This document shows positions 1 through 5,879 of a stretch of DNA of 6,440 nucleotides, piece by piece. The notes under the pieces are model-generated. The model was not told the origin of the DNA. It was given only the letters and a program-made list of their open reading frames with translations, and ran no database searches. This DNA comes from Alphaproteobacteria bacterium (GTDB lineage: Bacteria > Pseudomonadota > Alphaproteobacteria > Caulobacterales > Maricaulaceae). The stretch is from positions 1 to 6,440 of the forward strand of contig JAUIEH010000170.1 of assembly GCA_030428405.1 (NCBI GenBank), in the 5' to 3' direction. The number at the start of each line of letters is the position of its first letter. The first letter of the stretch is position 1. The position numbers and the translations under genes were made by a program.

Positions 1-269
1 ACGCCGCGGTCGCGGCTGCGGATAAGCCGGCACGGCGCGCCAAGCACCGGAACCTCTGCGTTTTCCTCAAACGGCATCGGCTCCGGCAGCGCGGCCAAAG
101 CGTCGGCGATCCATTGTGCGCGCTCCCGCGCGAAGGCCGCGCCGGCTTTGTAATCGCGCTCGCGCGGCAAGGTCAGAATGGCGGTCCGGCGCGTAGGATC
201 GACGCGCACGCTGATGCGCCGCGCGCGCGGGTTGACCTTGACCTCGAGAGTATGCGCGCCAGCGTTCAT
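1..269 (-). CDS. YgjP-like (DUF45) zinc metallopeptidase, N-terminal part, cut by window edge
   Basis: The minus-strand frame from the ATG at 269-267 stays open to the left edge and gives 89 complete residues. It starts MNAGAHTLEV, continues with NPRARRISVRVDP near residues 13-25 and ILTLPRERDY near 31-40, then AQWIADALAALP near 51-62 and VPVLGAPCRL near 73-82. This order (basic RRISVRVDP strand, 'LTLP' strand, a helix ending in 'WI', then a 'lLG' strand) is the usual N-terminus of the YgjP/DUF45 family, which are predicted SprT-like zinc proteases. The HExxH zinc motif lies further downstream in that family and so would be outside the window; catalytic competence cannot be judged. No other ATG, GTG or TTG is in frame in the roughly 60 nt upstream, so this start is favoured, although its Shine-Dalgarno is weak. 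It is transcribed divergently from the secreted-protein gene at 453. The substrate is unknown. Confidence 0.72.
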   Translation of the reverse strand, partial: MNAGAHTLEVKVNPRARRISVRVDPTRRTAILTLPRERDYKAGAAFARERAQWIADALAALPEPMPFEENAEVPVLGAPCRLIRSRDRG

Positions 270-452
270 ATCGATCTCGGATTGATCCTCGACTCGCGCA
301 AAAAGTCGAGTAATTCGGGCTGAAACGGTTTTTCGCTCGCCTGTCGGGCGAACGTGGTAAGGGGACGCGATCTCGCCGTGATTCCGCCATACGGATCGCT
401 AGCGTGCACTGCGGATGGGTACGAAACCGCCTGGGAATGCAGAGGATTGATA
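270..452. promoter_or_regulatory. divergent intergenic region
   Basis: This 183-nt spacer separates two divergent start codons, so promoters for both genes should lie in or near it. I see no convincing -35/-10 pair on either strand. It contains a 7-bp inverted repeat at 288-310 and a weaker 5-bp one (337-341 with 347-351, 5-nt loop). The only clear signal is the Shine-Dalgarno AGAGGA at 441-446, six bases before the ATG at 453. Reading frames that cross this region lack family resemblance or ribosome sites and look accidental. Confidence 0.5.
288..310. repeat. 7-bp inverted repeat in divergent spacer
   Basis: CTCGACT (288-294) and AGTCGAG (304-310) are perfect reverse complements around a 9-nt loop. 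There is no T-run on either side in either orientation, so this is not an intrinsic terminator. Its position, about 20 nt upstream of the metallopeptidase start codon and between divergent genes, fits an operator or a 5'-leader hairpin, but it could also be chance. Confidence 0.35.
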
Positions 453-2147
453 ATGCGCCTTTCTAAGACATGTTTGTTCAGCGCCGCCGCTGGCGTGGCT
501 TTGCTCGCGCCGGGAGCCGCGTTTGCTCAGGACGCGCGCGCCGACGCGCTGGCGTATCTCAATCTTCAGGCGTCAGGCTCTGGCGCGTTCACCTGGGTGG
601 ATCACACCGCCAACGGCTCCATCGACACCTTCACTAATGTCAGTGTCACGGAAGGCGGCGGCGGCCCGGATGTGGTCGCAGCCACGATGAGCTTCGACAA
701 TCTGCGCATGGAAAACGGCGCGGCGGTGTTCGACTCGCTGGTTTTTGAAGGCCTGACGGTTTCCGACGACGAAACCGACGCCGCTGACGCAGGCGGGTCC
801 GACGACGGCAAGCCGGGCGGTTCCGGCGCAGCAGCGGGCGGCCAAGCGCCCGGCCCGCAGCAAATGACGGTCGCGCGGGTGAGCTTTGTCGGCCCGAACC
901 CGCTCGTCGCCTCCAACATCGCGAGCGCCATGTTCCGCGGCGAAGGCGAGGGCATCGAGTTCGAAGGCTTCGAGGCCTATCAGTTTGAGAGCATCGCGCT
1001 TGAGGGTCTGGATTTCGACTTCATCGACGAAAACGGACAGCCGATGGAAATGACCCTCGGCGGTCTGCGCGTCAACGATTGGAGCGAAGGCGCCATCGGC
1101 GCGGTCGCGCTCGAGAACCTGACCATTGTCGGCGAGACCGACATTCAGGGTCAGATGACCGAAGTCAATATTTCGATCGGCGAGATCAGCCTCAACGGCA
1201 CGTCGCTGGACGGGCTGCAGGCGCTGTTTGATGCCGCCGAAGGCGGCGATTTCACGATGCGCCCGGATTCGCCGTTCATGAGCCCCTATGTGAAGCATTG
1301 GGACGGCTACAATATCAGCAACATCACGGTGTCCGTCGGCGGCGTGAATTTCGGTCTGGCGAGCTTTGCTGGTTCGATCGAGGAGACCAGCCGCGGTCTT
1401 GAATATCGCGACAATATGGACGGCCTGACGCTCAGTTTTGATCCGTCCGGTCCGCTCGGCGCGCAGGCCGCGATGGGCTTCGCGATGGCCGGACTCGACT
1501 CACTCGAATTCTCCATGGTCTCGCACCAGATCGCGGACCCGTCCGCAGACCGTATTTACACGGAAGAATACCGCATCTCGATGGTCGACGGCTTCGATCT
1601 CGACGTCGACTATGACATTGGCGGGATGAGCGAATATCTCAACCGCGCCGTCGGCATGCAGGATCAGCTCAGTGATTTTGACTCGCCCGACGCCTTCGCA
1701 TCCCTGATGGAGCCGCTGATCATCAGCCGTGTCGGCGTCACCTATACCGATCGCGGTCTGGCGCCGACGGTGCTGCAAGTCGCGTCCGCCTTCATGGGCG
1801 GTGGTGGTGCGCCGCCGGCGAACCAGGGCGGCGCTGACGACGGCAAAGGCCCGGGCGAGGGCGGTGGTGAAACGGGCGGCGAAGCCGCGCCGGCTTCCGA
1901 CACGGCTGGTCTCGCGGCCATGGTCGCGGGCCAGATCCGCGCGGCGGCCTCGAGCGAGCCGCCGGGTGCGGCGCAGGACTTCGTGATGGCGTTCGCCGAT
2001 GCGGTCGAAACCTTCATCACCAATCCGAACATCTTCGCCATCGCGGCTTCTCCGGCGAGCCCCGTGCCTGTCGCTGAACTGATGCAGATGGAAGATGATC
2101 CCAACGCGGTCGTCTCGCGTCTCAACATGACGGTGTCGGCGCAGTAA
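453..2147 (+). CDS. secreted acidic protein of unknown function, Cys-free and Lys-poor
   Basis: I do not recognise the family. The frame is open from 354, but the ATG at 453 is the start: AGAGGA sits six bases upstream and the product then begins with a clean Sec signal peptide (basic MRLSK, hydrophobic core 8-19, cleavage likely after AFA at 25). The 564-residue product has one Cys, inside the signal, and four Lys (5, 120, 281, 465), with many Asp, Glu, Gly and Ala. A loose beta-strand motif, [AV][LF]E[GN]L[TD][VFI], occurs at 97-103, 182-188 and 219-225, with looser versions near 322-329 and 348-355. Two Gly/Pro/Asp-rich linkers (about 105-137 and 448-482) each carry GG[SA]DDGK. The C-terminal stretch (about 520-564) has NP, then PASPVPVAEL, then RLNMTVSAQ, a pattern I have a vague impression of from other alphaproteobacterial hypothetical proteins. 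With no later membrane anchor or lipobox it is probably periplasmic, outer-membrane associated or extracellular. It appears monocistronic, ending at the hairpin at 2169. Confidence 0.85.
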   Translation: MRLSKTCLFSAAAGVALLAPGAAFAQDARADALAYLNLQASGSGAFTWVDHTANGSIDTFTNVSVTEGGGGPDVVAATMSFDNLRMENGAAVFDSLVFEGLTVSDDETDAADAGGSDDGKPGGSGAAAGGQAPGPQQMTVARVSFVGPNPLVASNIASAMFRGEGEGIEFEGFEAYQFESIALEGLDFDFIDENGQPMEMTLGGLRVNDWSEGAIGAVALENLTIVGETDIQGQMTEVNISIGEISLNGTSLDGLQALFDAAEGGDFTMRPDSPFMSPYVKHWDGYNISNITVSVGGVNFGLASFAGSIEETSRGLEYRDNMDGLTLSFDPSGPLGAQAAMGFAMAGLDSLEFSMVSHQIADPSADRIYTEEYRISMVDGFDLDVDYDIGGMSEYLNRAVGMQDQLSDFDSPDAFASLMEPLIISRVGVTYTDRGLAPTVLQVASAFMGGGGAPPANQGGADDGKGPGEGGGETGGEAAPASDTAGLAAMVAGQIRAAASSEPPGAAQDFVMAFADAVETFITNPNIFAIAASPASPVPVAELMQMEDDPNAVVSRLNMTVSAQ

Positions 2148-2168
2148 AGCGGCTCCAGCCGCATGATA

Positions 2169-2205
2169 AAAAGGCCCGCCTTCGGCATCCGAAGGCGGGC
2201 CTTTT
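2169..2205. terminator. bidirectional intrinsic terminator
   Basis: The arms AAAAGGCCCGCCTTCGG (2169-2185) and its exact complement (2189-2205) form a 17-bp perfect stem around the loop CAT. The A/T ends give a U-run (TTTT) in both directions: after the plus-strand gene ending at 2147 and after phaZ, which ends at 2230 on the minus strand. Its position between convergent stop codons fits a shared terminator. Confidence 0.92.
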
Positions 2206-2229
2206 CGTTAATGCTTTCGCGCTGCTGGC

Positions 2230-3534
2230 TTATTCGCCGGAAACGAGGCGCAGATGCGGACGCTCGCGGGCGGCGAAGTCGAGCTTCCGGTTCCAGTGCT
2301 CGCGCATGAATTTCGCAACGCGCGGCTGAATTTCCTCGCGGAAGCGGCGACCGTTGAAGACGCCGTAATGGCCGACATCGGGCTGAATGTAGTCGAGCTT
2401 CATCTTGTCGGGCAGACCTGCGCAAAGCGTGTGCGCGGCCTGGGTCTGGCCGATGCCGGAAATGTCGTCATTCTCGCCTTCAACCGTGAACAGAGCGGTC
2501 GAAGTGATATTCTCGGGCCGGACCTTCCGTCCGCTCACGACCATTTTTCCGCGCGCCAGAAGATGCTGCTGGAACACGCGGTCGACCGTCTCGAGATAGA
2601 ATTCTTCGGTCAGATCCATCACCGCGAGATACTCGTCGTAAAACGTGCGGTGCTTTTCCTCGTGATCGCCGTCGCCTTGGACGAGGTGCTGGAAGAAGCT
2701 CCAATGCGCGTTCACGTGCCGGTCCCAGTTCATGTCCATGAAACCGGCGAGTTGCACGAAGCCGGGATAGACCCGGCGCAACGCGCCCGGATTGGGCCAG
2801 GGCACGGTCGAAATCAGATTGTCGCGGAACCAGGACAAGGGATTTTCTTCGGCCAGCCGGTTGGGCTCGGTCGGCGACAGCCGGGCGTCGATGGGCGAAC
2901 CCATCACCGTCAGGCTCGCCGGCGTGTTGGGATCTTCGTCTTCGGACATCAACGCAATGGCGGCGAGCACGGCGGGGCCCGGCTGGCAGACGGCGAGAAC
3001 ATGCGTCTGCGGACCAATCACAGTAAGCGCCTCGCGCACATGCGCGACGTAATCGTCGAAGCCGAAGCGGCCGCGCCAGATCGGCACGTTGCGCGCATCC
3101 GCCCAGTCGGTGATGTAGACCTCGTGCTCGGGCAGGAAGGCTTCCACCGTGCCCTTTAGCAGCGTGGCGTAGTGGCCCGACATGGGCGCCACGATCAGAA
3201 CCTTCGGATCTTCCACGCGCTCGCCGCGCGCCGCGCGCAGCAAGGTCGGCTCGCGGTCAAACCGCAACAAGTCGCACCACGCCGTGCGCCATGCCGAACG
3301 GATCGCGACGGGCACGTCCGATCCGTTGACGTTAGTGGAGGCGATGTCCCAGCTCGGCTTGCCGTAGCGGCGCGTCACCGATTCAAAGACGTCCGCGGCC
3401 GCTGCGATGGTGCGGCCGGGCAGGGTCTGCGACATCGGGTTCAGCGGTGAGCGATATGCCTGCCGCATCGCCTTCGCGGTCAGCCGCGATGGTCCTAGCA
3501 GGGCATGGCCCATTTCGTAAAACGTATACAGCAT
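2230..3534 (-). CDS. phaZ: intracellular polyhydroxyalkanoate (PHB) depolymerase
   Basis: The 434-residue protein matches the intracellular PHB depolymerase family typified by Ralstonia PhaZa1 (about 420 residues), cytosolic enzymes that hydrolyse native PHA granules to hydroxyacids. The family uses a Cys-Asp-His triad, with Cys replacing the lipase serine. Candidates are all present: C183 in VLAVCQPGPAV, D356 in VEGENDDISG and H389 in DVGHYGVFNGRRF, almost the same spacing as in the reference enzyme. Other family-like segments are VLIVAPMSGHYATLLKG (112-128), VYITDWADARNVP (139-151) and the MGSPID segment (211-216). There is no signal peptide, as expected for a cytosolic enzyme. The MLYTFYEM start resembles the usual MLY start of relatives; a purine-rich AGAGGGGG lies upstream at a rather long spacing (12 nt). 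The gene follows the SCO gene by 36 nt with no terminator seen between, so co-transcription is likely. No synthase, phasin or phaR gene is visible here. Confidence 0.93.
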   Translation of the reverse strand: MLYTFYEMGHALLGPSRLTAKAMRQAYRSPLNPMSQTLPGRTIAAAADVFESVTRRYGKPSWDIASTNVNGSDVPVAIRSAWRTAWCDLLRFDREPTLLRAARGERVEDPKVLIVAPMSGHYATLLKGTVEAFLPEHEVYITDWADARNVPIWRGRFGFDDYVAHVREALTVIGPQTHVLAVCQPGPAVLAAIALMSEDEDPNTPASLTVMGSPIDARLSPTEPNRLAEENPLSWFRDNLISTVPWPNPGALRRVYPGFVQLAGFMDMNWDRHVNAHWSFFQHLVQGDGDHEEKHRTFYDEYLAVMDLTEEFYLETVDRVFQQHLLARGKMVVSGRKVRPENITSTALFTVEGENDDISGIGQTQAAHTLCAGLPDKMKLDYIQPDVGHYGVFNGRRFREEIQPRVAKFMREHWNRKLDFAARERPHLRLVSGE

Positions 3535-3570
3535 CGTGTTATCGCGCCCCCTCTAAGCGCTGGCGTCACA

Positions 3571-4218
3571 TCAACCTGTGGCGCGCGGCCTCCCTCCGCG
3601 GTCCAGGTAATTGCGCAGTCGCGTCGCGATTTCATCGGGCGTCGACGCATGCGTGAACGGTTCGACGAATCGACCGTCCGCGTCCATCAAGTAAACCACG
3701 CTGGTGTGTTCAATCAGATAATCGCTCGCATTCGGGTCGTCGGCGATGACGTCGTAATCGGCGCGATAAGCGTCGGCGGCCGCGCGAATTGCGTCCGGCG
3801 AGCCGGTCAGGCCGACGACATTCTCCGGAAAACCGTTCGAGGCCACATAAGATGCAAGCTGTTCGGGCGTGTCGCGCTCGGGATCGACTGAAATGAAGAC
3901 GGTCTGGAAGATGTCGCCGTCATCGCCGAGCTGGTCGAGCGCCTGAGCGAGCGCCTGCATCGTGAACGGGCAGACGTCGGGACAATAGGTGAAGCCGAAA
4001 AAGACCAGCATTGGTCGACCGCGGAAGTCTTCGTCCGTGACCGTGGCGCCGGTTTGATCGACCAGCGTGAACGGCCCGCCGATCGTGATCGAGGCGTCAA
4101 CCACGCGAGATTGTTCGCGCGCCGGCGTTTGGCCCTGATAGACCTTGATTCCAAAGAAGATCAGCAGGACGAGCGCAGCGCTGAGCGCGCCAATCAAAAG
4201 CCCTTTCACCGCGCTCAT
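3571..4218 (-). CDS. senC: SCO1/SenC/PrrC family copper chaperone and thiol protein
   Basis: This 215-residue protein has an N-terminal membrane anchor (about 6-24, ALSAALVLLIFF) and a periplasmic thioredoxin-like domain. The SCO copper-site residues are present: C79 and C83 in FTYCPDVCP, and H171 in IEHTSVVYLMD. The VFISVDPERDTPEQL segment (107-121) is also typical of the family. SCO proteins deliver copper to, or reduce, the CuA/CuB sites of terminal oxidases; in Rhodobacter the homologue (SenC/PrrC) is linked genetically to RegB/RegA and to cbb3 oxidase activity. Here it is divergent from regB and precedes phaZ. The ATG at 4218 is supported by GAAGG about 10 nt upstream and by an in-frame stop at 4284-4282 with no other ATG between. 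It overlaps the stop of a possible 29-codon ORF as ATGA. The gene symbol follows the neighbourhood; 'SCO family protein' is the safer name. Confidence 0.93.
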   Translation of the reverse strand: MSAVKGLLIGALSAALVLLIFFGIKVYQGQTPAREQSRVVDASITIGGPFTLVDQTGATVTDEDFRGRPMLVFFGFTYCPDVCPFTMQALAQALDQLGDDGDIFQTVFISVDPERDTPEQLASYVASNGFPENVVGLTGSPDAIRAAADAYRADYDVIADDPNASDYLIEHTSVVYLMDADGRFVEPFTHASTPDEIATRLRNYLDRGGRPRATG

Positions 4219-4304
4219 GCTGAGCGCGCCTTCAATTCGCAGTGCAAACGCGCCGAATAGCGGGCGTCGGCCTGGCGAATTTCAAAGCCGGTCCGTGCGG
4301 GCAT
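4215..4304 (-). CDS. possible 29-residue leader ORF coupled to the SCO gene
   Basis: An ATG at 4304-4302 opens a 29-codon frame whose TGA (4217-4215) overlaps the SCO ATG (4218-4216) as ATGA, the classic arrangement for translational coupling. AAAGGA (4315-4310) lies five bases before this ATG, a stronger ribosome site than the one directly before the SCO gene. The peptide begins MPARTGFEIRQADARYSARL; it is basic, with one Cys near residue 22, no signal peptide and no membrane segment. I know no family for it. It could be a real small protein, a leader peptide that sets SCO translation, or a chance frame in the 5' leader. Confidence 0.35.
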   Translation of the reverse strand: MPARTGFEIRQADARYSARLHCELKARSA

Positions 4305-4456
4305 TGTCGTCCTTTCGCACCTGCACAATGACATAGGCTTAGCTGGCGGGAAACGCAAAGCCGCTTAGCGGCGATAGCGTTAACGGCGCGGCGCACGGCA
4401 GTATAAGCGGTGGTGCGGGGCGCGCCGGAATTCAAACACATCGAGACGAGGCCGGG
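4305..4456. promoter_or_regulatory. divergent senC/regB promoter region
   Basis: This 152-nt region separates the leftward SCO unit from rightward regB. It contains the inverted repeat GCCGC-TTA-GCGGC (4360-4372) and the palindrome CGTTAACG (4378-4385). For the leftward unit the best promoter I see is weak: TTGCGT (4358-4353) and TATGTC (4335-4330) with a 17-bp spacer. The octamer CAATGACA (4326-4333), overlapping that -10, recurs upstream of regA (5800-5807). The regB Shine-Dalgarno is GAGG at 4448-4451, five bases before the ATG. Confidence 0.4.
4380..4407 (+). promoter_or_regulatory. candidate regB promoter
   Basis: TTAACG (4380-4385) and TATAAG (4402-4407) are spaced by 16 bp. The -10 matches five of six consensus positions and the -35 four of six. 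It lies about 50 nt before the regB ATG. The palindrome CGTTAACG overlaps the -35, which would let a regulator compete with polymerase. This is a sequence match only. Confidence 0.3.
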
Positions 4457-5791
4457 ATGGTCGACGCGGAATTCGAGTTTTCACAGCAATACGCCGCCGA
4501 CCCGATCTCTTTGCGGTCGGACCGGGTGCGCATGCGCACGCTGGTGTTGTTGCGCTGGCTTGCGGTGATCGGACAGAGCGTCACCGTGTTGTTCGTCGCG
4601 CTGGTGCTGAAATTCGATCTGCCGCTCGCGGCCTGTCTGGCGGTCATCGCGGCAAGCGCTTGGCTAAACATCTATTTCACCGTCGGCTCGGGACCGCAGC
4701 GCACCGTCTCGGACCGCGAAGCGGCGCTGCAAATGTCTTTCGATGTTCTGCAATTGGCGCTGCTGATCGCCATAACCGGCGGGGCTGATAATCCGTTCCT
4801 GATCCTGCTTGGCGCGCCTGTTGTCATTGCGTTCAGCGCCTTGCGGGCGCGCGAGGCGATGATCGTGGCCGGCGCTGGCGTCATCGGCGCCTTGGTGAAT
4901 GCGGTCATGCATGCGCCGCTGCCGTGGCGCCATGACGCGCCGTTTGATCCGCCGCTGCTTTACGAATTCGGTCTCTGGACGACGCTGGTGACGGGCGCGG
5001 GCTTCATGTCGGTTTTCGCCTGGCGCGTGGCGGAGGAGGCGCGGCGCATGTCCACGGCGCTTGCGGCGACGCAAGCGGTCCTGTCACGCGAACAAAGGCT
5101 TTCCGCGTTGGGCGGGCTGGCGGCGGCCGCGGCGCATGAGCTCGGCACGCCGCTCGGCACCATCCAGGTGACGGCCAAAGAGCTCTACCTGCAGGCGCCG
5201 GACGGCTCGGACATGAAGGAGGACGCGGCCTTGCTCGTGTCTCAGGCGCAGCGCTGCCGCGAACTTCTCAGCCAGCTCGGCCGGCGCGGCGGCGAGGACG
5301 ACGCCGTGCACGCTCAGCTTTCGCTGCGCGCGCTCGTCGATGAGGTCGTCGATCCATTGCGCGGCATCGGTCCTGAGATCGTCACCCGTTTTGAGCCGCC
5401 AGACGGCGGCGAATGGACGGGGACAGGCTCGCCCGCGCTAAGGCGCATGCCGGAAATGCTGTATGCGATCGGCAATTATGTCGAGAACGCGCTTGATTAC
5501 GCAGCCTCGGAGATTCTCGTCATCGCGCGCTGGACGAAAGACTGGATTGAAGTCGAAGTCCGCGACGACGGCCCCGGATTTGCTTCTGACATTCTCGCCA
5601 AGCTCGGCGAGCCTTATGTCTCAAAACGAACCGAAGGACAGGCGCTCGGCGGGTTGGGCCTTGGCTTTTTCATCGCCAAGACTTTTGTCGAACGAACAGG
5701 CGGTGCAGTGAGCTTCGGCAATGGACGCGACGCCGGGACCGGCGCCATTGTCCGCGCGCGATGGCCGCTCAGCGCTGTTCAGTCGGGTTAG
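4457..5791 (+). CDS. regB: RegB/PrrB/ActS redox-sensing histidine kinase
   Basis: This 444-residue membrane kinase has six likely transmembrane segments (about 28-50, 56-75, 95-107, 114-129, 133-152, 169-190), a HisKA domain and an ATPase domain. RegB hallmarks are LRWLAVIGQ (32-40), the quinone-site heptad GGADNPF (108-114), the H-box AAAHELGTPLGTI with phospho-accepting H227, and C267 in QRCRELL, equivalent to the redox-active cysteine (Cys265) of Rhodobacter RegB. The ATPase boxes are intact: N340 and N344 in GNYVENALDYA, DDGPGF (370-375) and GGLGLGFFIAKTF (398-410). The kinase is known to be restrained by oxidising conditions through the quinone pool and cysteine, and otherwise phosphorylates RegA. 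The start ATG has GAGG five bases upstream. regA follows 88 nt downstream on the same strand; the SCO gene is divergent. Confidence 0.96.
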   Translation: MVDAEFEFSQQYAADPISLRSDRVRMRTLVLLRWLAVIGQSVTVLFVALVLKFDLPLAACLAVIAASAWLNIYFTVGSGPQRTVSDREAALQMSFDVLQLALLIAITGGADNPFLILLGAPVVIAFSALRAREAMIVAGAGVIGALVNAVMHAPLPWRHDAPFDPPLLYEFGLWTTLVTGAGFMSVFAWRVAEEARRMSTALAATQAVLSREQRLSALGGLAAAAAHELGTPLGTIQVTAKELYLQAPDGSDMKEDAALLVSQAQRCRELLSQLGRRGGEDDAVHAQLSLRALVDEVVDPLRGIGPEIVTRFEPPDGGEWTGTGSPALRRMPEMLYAIGNYVENALDYAASEILVIARWTKDWIEVEVRDDGPGFASDILAKLGEPYVSKRTEGQALGGLGLGFFIAKTFVERTGGAVSFGNGRDAGTGAIVRARWPLSAVQSG

Positions 5792-5879
5792 ATTTGAACC
5801 AATGACAAAATGTCGCGATATTGATGATTCAACTGACGCCGATCCGACGCCAGATAAAGACAGAGAACGGAGTTTCGCG
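5792..5879 (+). promoter_or_regulatory. regB-regA spacer with candidate regA promoter and operator-like dyad
   Basis: TTGAAC (5794-5799) and GATATT (5817-5822) are spaced by 17 bp, a four-of-six match each, giving a possible regA-specific promoter. The dyad GACA-AAA-TGTC (5804-5814) falls between the two hexamers. Read on the minus strand, GCGACATTTTGTCAT fits most fixed positions of the RegR box I recall from Bradyrhizobium, GNG(A/G)C(A/G)TTNNGNCGC, failing only at the last two. This would suit RegA autoregulation. GGAG at 5869-5872 is the regA ribosome site. Confidence 0.35.

Noticed and set aside
288..310. Inverted repeat considered as an intrinsic terminator
   Set aside because: No T-run follows on either strand and it lies between divergent starts, where no transcript is expected to end.
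114..323. 69-codon plus-strand frame at the left end
   Set aside because: It is antisense to the YgjP-like gene and shows only biased Arg/Ala composition.
354..452. N-terminal extension of the secreted protein by 33 residues
   Set aside because: It would bury the Sec signal peptide internally, and the ATG at 453 has an ideal AGAGGA ribosome site.
573..1298. Minus-strand frame of 241 codons opposite the secreted protein gene
   Set aside because: Its product is an Arg/His/Ala-rich shadow without signal, domain or ribosome site, while the plus strand has a clear start, signal peptide and terminator.
1742..2425. Minus-strand frame crossing the terminator hairpin
   Set aside because: It spans the bidirectional terminator and overlaps both the phaZ 3' end and the secreted gene in the wrong frames; no family resemblance.
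2254..3159. Long plus-strand frame of 301 codons opposite phaZ
   Set aside because: It lies wholly antisense to a confidently identified phaZ, has no recognisable domain, and is the kind of open antisense frame that high-GC codon bias produces.
4400..4435. Leftward promoter using TATACT (4405-4400) with TTGAAT (4435-4430)
   Set aside because: The -10 is good, but the spacing is 24 bp and no acceptable -35 exists at 16-18 bp.
4232..4441. 69-codon minus-strand frame between senC and regB
   Set aside because: It covers the divergent promoter region, has no recognisable motif and no good ribosome site, and is in a different frame from the better supported 29-codon ORF.
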